DNA from: Maricaulis sp965657935
GTDB taxonomy: Bacteria; Pseudomonadota; Alphaproteobacteria; Caulobacterales; Maricaulaceae
Direction of reading: 5' to 3'
NCBI GenBank assembly: GCA_965657935.1
Contig: CBFHQE010000012.1
Coordinates: 1 to 33,865, forward strand
DNA: 33,865 nt
Every line of letters starts with the position of its first letter. Within the stretch, counting starts at the first letter, position 1. Under the pieces are notes generated by a model. That model was given only the letters and a program-made list of their open reading frames with translations. It had not been told where the DNA came from and did no database searches. Positions 32,876-33,865 of the stretch are shown in pieces. Both the position numbers and the translations under genes were made by a program.

Positions 32876-33077
32876 GTGCGTCGTCGCTCGTCTCGCCTTC
32901 ATCGGCGAGCTTCTTGGCTTCGAGCTCCTTGAGCAGGCGCTGCCGTTCCAGCTGAACCGGCTCATGGAGCGCTTTGGGCGTCCCAAATTCCACCCGGTTG
33001 GCCTCGGCTTGTTTGGCCTTGTCTTCACGCTGCTTGCGTTTGCGGAATTGGCGGAGGTTTATGGGTTTTGAGGTCAT
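32859..33077 (-). CDS. DUF4169 family protein
   Basis: A 72-residue basic, charged protein. INLRQFRKRKQREDKAKQAE followed by NRVEFGTPKALHE is the typical DUF4169 pattern. The family is small, helical and found beside fumC in many alphaproteobacteria; its role is unknown. ATG 33077 is chosen because it begins the conserved block; a longer frame from 33110 would overlap the PhyH-like gene. It starts five bases after that gene's stop and is probably cotranscribed with it and fumC. Confidence 0.9.
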   Translation of the reverse strand: MTSKPINLRQFRKRKQREDKAKQAEANRVEFGTPKALHEPVQLERQRLLKELEAKKLADEGETSDDAPSTEN

Positions 33078-33082
33078 GAAAT

Positions 33083-33775
33083 TTAATAATCCGGCAGGCT
33101 GAAGGACCAATCAAGTCCTTCTGGAAGTGCATCAGGCGGGGCGAAGTCGATGTGTAATACTCGCCTGCGTAGTGGTTCTTTCGCGCGCTCTGAAGCATGC
33201 ACGACCAAGGTTTTCAGCGCCAGCACATCGCCGGTACGAGCAATATGGACCGCAGGATGGCGGCGCTGGGCCTCTCGTGCCACCGCTTCTACCGGCAGGC
33301 GACCCAGTGTGTGAGAACCGGGAAGCGTTTTCAGTGGCGCGTTCGTTTGGCCGCTGTCATCCAGATGAACACGGAGTGTGACCATACGTTCGCTCAAGGA
33401 CAACGGGGGTTCGACATGAGGAACGCCAGACTTGTTGGTCCAGCGTTCAAATCCTGGCCGCGTGTGTTCCGTAGCGAGAGGTAAGACCCGATCTTGGTGC
33501 CAATCGACCGCCCAGTTCACACTCTCCGACTTGTCGAACACCAGCAGGCGTACGGGCCTCAGTGGTTCACCTTCGAGCTTGCTGGCGATGGAGCAAAGCC
33601 CACCGGGAGCCATGATCATATTGAGAAGGCCCGGTGGTGGATTAGCCAGTCGTTGGCCTGCTCCCCGAACCATCGCCCCCAGAAATTGCCGGTAAGTCTT
33701 TGTCTCATCGGCAACGAGGGCGCCCTCCAGCAGGAGGGCTCCCTCACATTGGAAACGTTCTCGGTCGAGAAGCAA
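33083..33775 (-). CDS. Phytanoyl-CoA dioxygenase (PhyH)-like iron/2-oxoglutarate oxygenase
   Basis: A 230-residue protein. The iron-binding facial triad can be placed at WHQD (His and Asp of HxD) and the distal His in LVVHASERA, with an Arg shortly after (EPLRRRVLHIDF) in the position that binds 2-oxoglutarate. The middle PLKTLPGSHTLGRLP is a typical PhyH element. The start is TTG 33775, two bases after the fumC stop, with GAAGG inside the fumC end as ribosome-binding site; translation is probably coupled. The substrate is not known. DUF4169 follows five bases later. Confidence 0.87.
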   Translation of the reverse strand: MLLDRERFQCEGALLLEGALVADETKTYRQFLGAMVRGAGQRLANPPPGLLNMIMAPGGLCSIASKLEGEPLRPVRLLVFDKSESVNWAVDWHQDRVLPLATEHTRPGFERWTNKSGVPHVEPPLSLSERMVTLRVHLDDSGQTNAPLKTLPGSHTLGRLPVEAVAREAQRRHPAVHIARTGDVLALKTLVVHASERAKEPLRRRVLHIDFAPPDALPEGLDWSFSLPDY

Positions 33776-33777
33776 AT

Positions 33778-33865
33778 CTAAGCCTTCGGACCGATCATCT
33801 GTTCCGGGCGGACGATGGCGTCGAACTGTTCCTCGGTGACAAAGCCGAGTTTGACGGCCTCTTCG
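33778..33865 (-). CDS. fumC: Fumarate hydratase class II, 3' end only
   Basis: Only the last 28 codons are in the window. They read EEAVKLGFVTEEQFDAIVRP and end in a PEQMIGPKA-like tail, matching the C-terminal end of class II fumarase (FumC), which converts fumarate to malate in the TCA cycle. The rest lies beyond the right edge. The stop TAG is two bases before the PhyH-like start, so the genes form one transcript with DUF4169. Confidence 0.82.
   Translation of the reverse strand, partial: EEAVKLGFVTEEQFDAIVRPEQMIGPKA

Noticed and set aside
33440..33475. A tRNA T-arm-like stretch (GTTCAAATCC)
   Set aside because: It lies inside the PhyH-like coding sequence and no acceptor, D or anticodon arm surrounds it.

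Overview
The window looks like one scaffold from a GC-rich alphaproteobacterium of the Caulobacterales/Maricaulales/Hyphomonadaceae type. The reasons are the gene order ftsZ-lpxC-bamD-recN-ligA, a perfect CtrA-type box (TTAA-N7-TTAA) with a GANTC methylation site in front of ftsZ, an ATP12-type F1 ATPase assembly factor, DUF1244, DUF4169 and RHH_4 family proteins, and an alphaproteobacterial SOS box (GTTC-N7-GTTC) in front of uvrD. It is a draft assembly: ten Ns interrupt ligA, and the left end is an exact 54-bp palindrome that may mark an assembly break.

Layout. 1-7609 (+) is the division, envelope and repair block: ftsZ, a terminator, lpxC, bamD, recN, ligA. 7613-9975 (-) holds an M24 aminopeptidase coupled to a small lipoprotein. 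10118-12000 holds a 52-codon ORF, a secreted YceI protein, a secreted DUF6624-like protein, a bidirectional terminator and a 33-residue membrane protein. 12237-15430 (+) is crcB-rluC, then a HAD phosphatase coupled to ATP12, with DUF1244 on the other strand between them. 15427-16518 (-) is a CelD/BcsL-type acetyltransferase. 16652-17735 (+) is a tandem pair of secreted paralogues of unknown family, followed by pccB. 19358-21953 is a divergent pair: a membrane-bound LytTR regulator and a class-C beta-lactamase-like serine hydrolase. 21940-23680 (-) is a tandem pair of PrmA-type methyltransferases, one with eroded motifs. 23752-27059 (-) holds a single-TM protein, a YccF protein and UvrD/PcrA helicase. 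27177-28654 (-) holds a hemerythrin, an unknown protein, and a conserved protein ending in a FliM-like peptide. 28735-31310 (-) holds a ClC transporter and a secreted protein. The right end holds an RHH protein, a Tag-like glycosylase homologue, a 101-residue protein, and a minus-strand run of fumC (3' end only), a PhyH-like oxygenase and DUF4169.

Most of the window is ordinary chromosomal housekeeping. I see no mobile element, CRISPR array, rRNA or tRNA. The less ordinary points are the two tandem duplications (secreted pair; PrmA pair), the LytTR/serine-hydrolase divergon with repeats in its promoter, the possible SOS-linked tiny membrane protein, the FliM-like tail, a cluster of five GTTGCA elements, and three convergent gene pairs whose stop codons share one CTAG.
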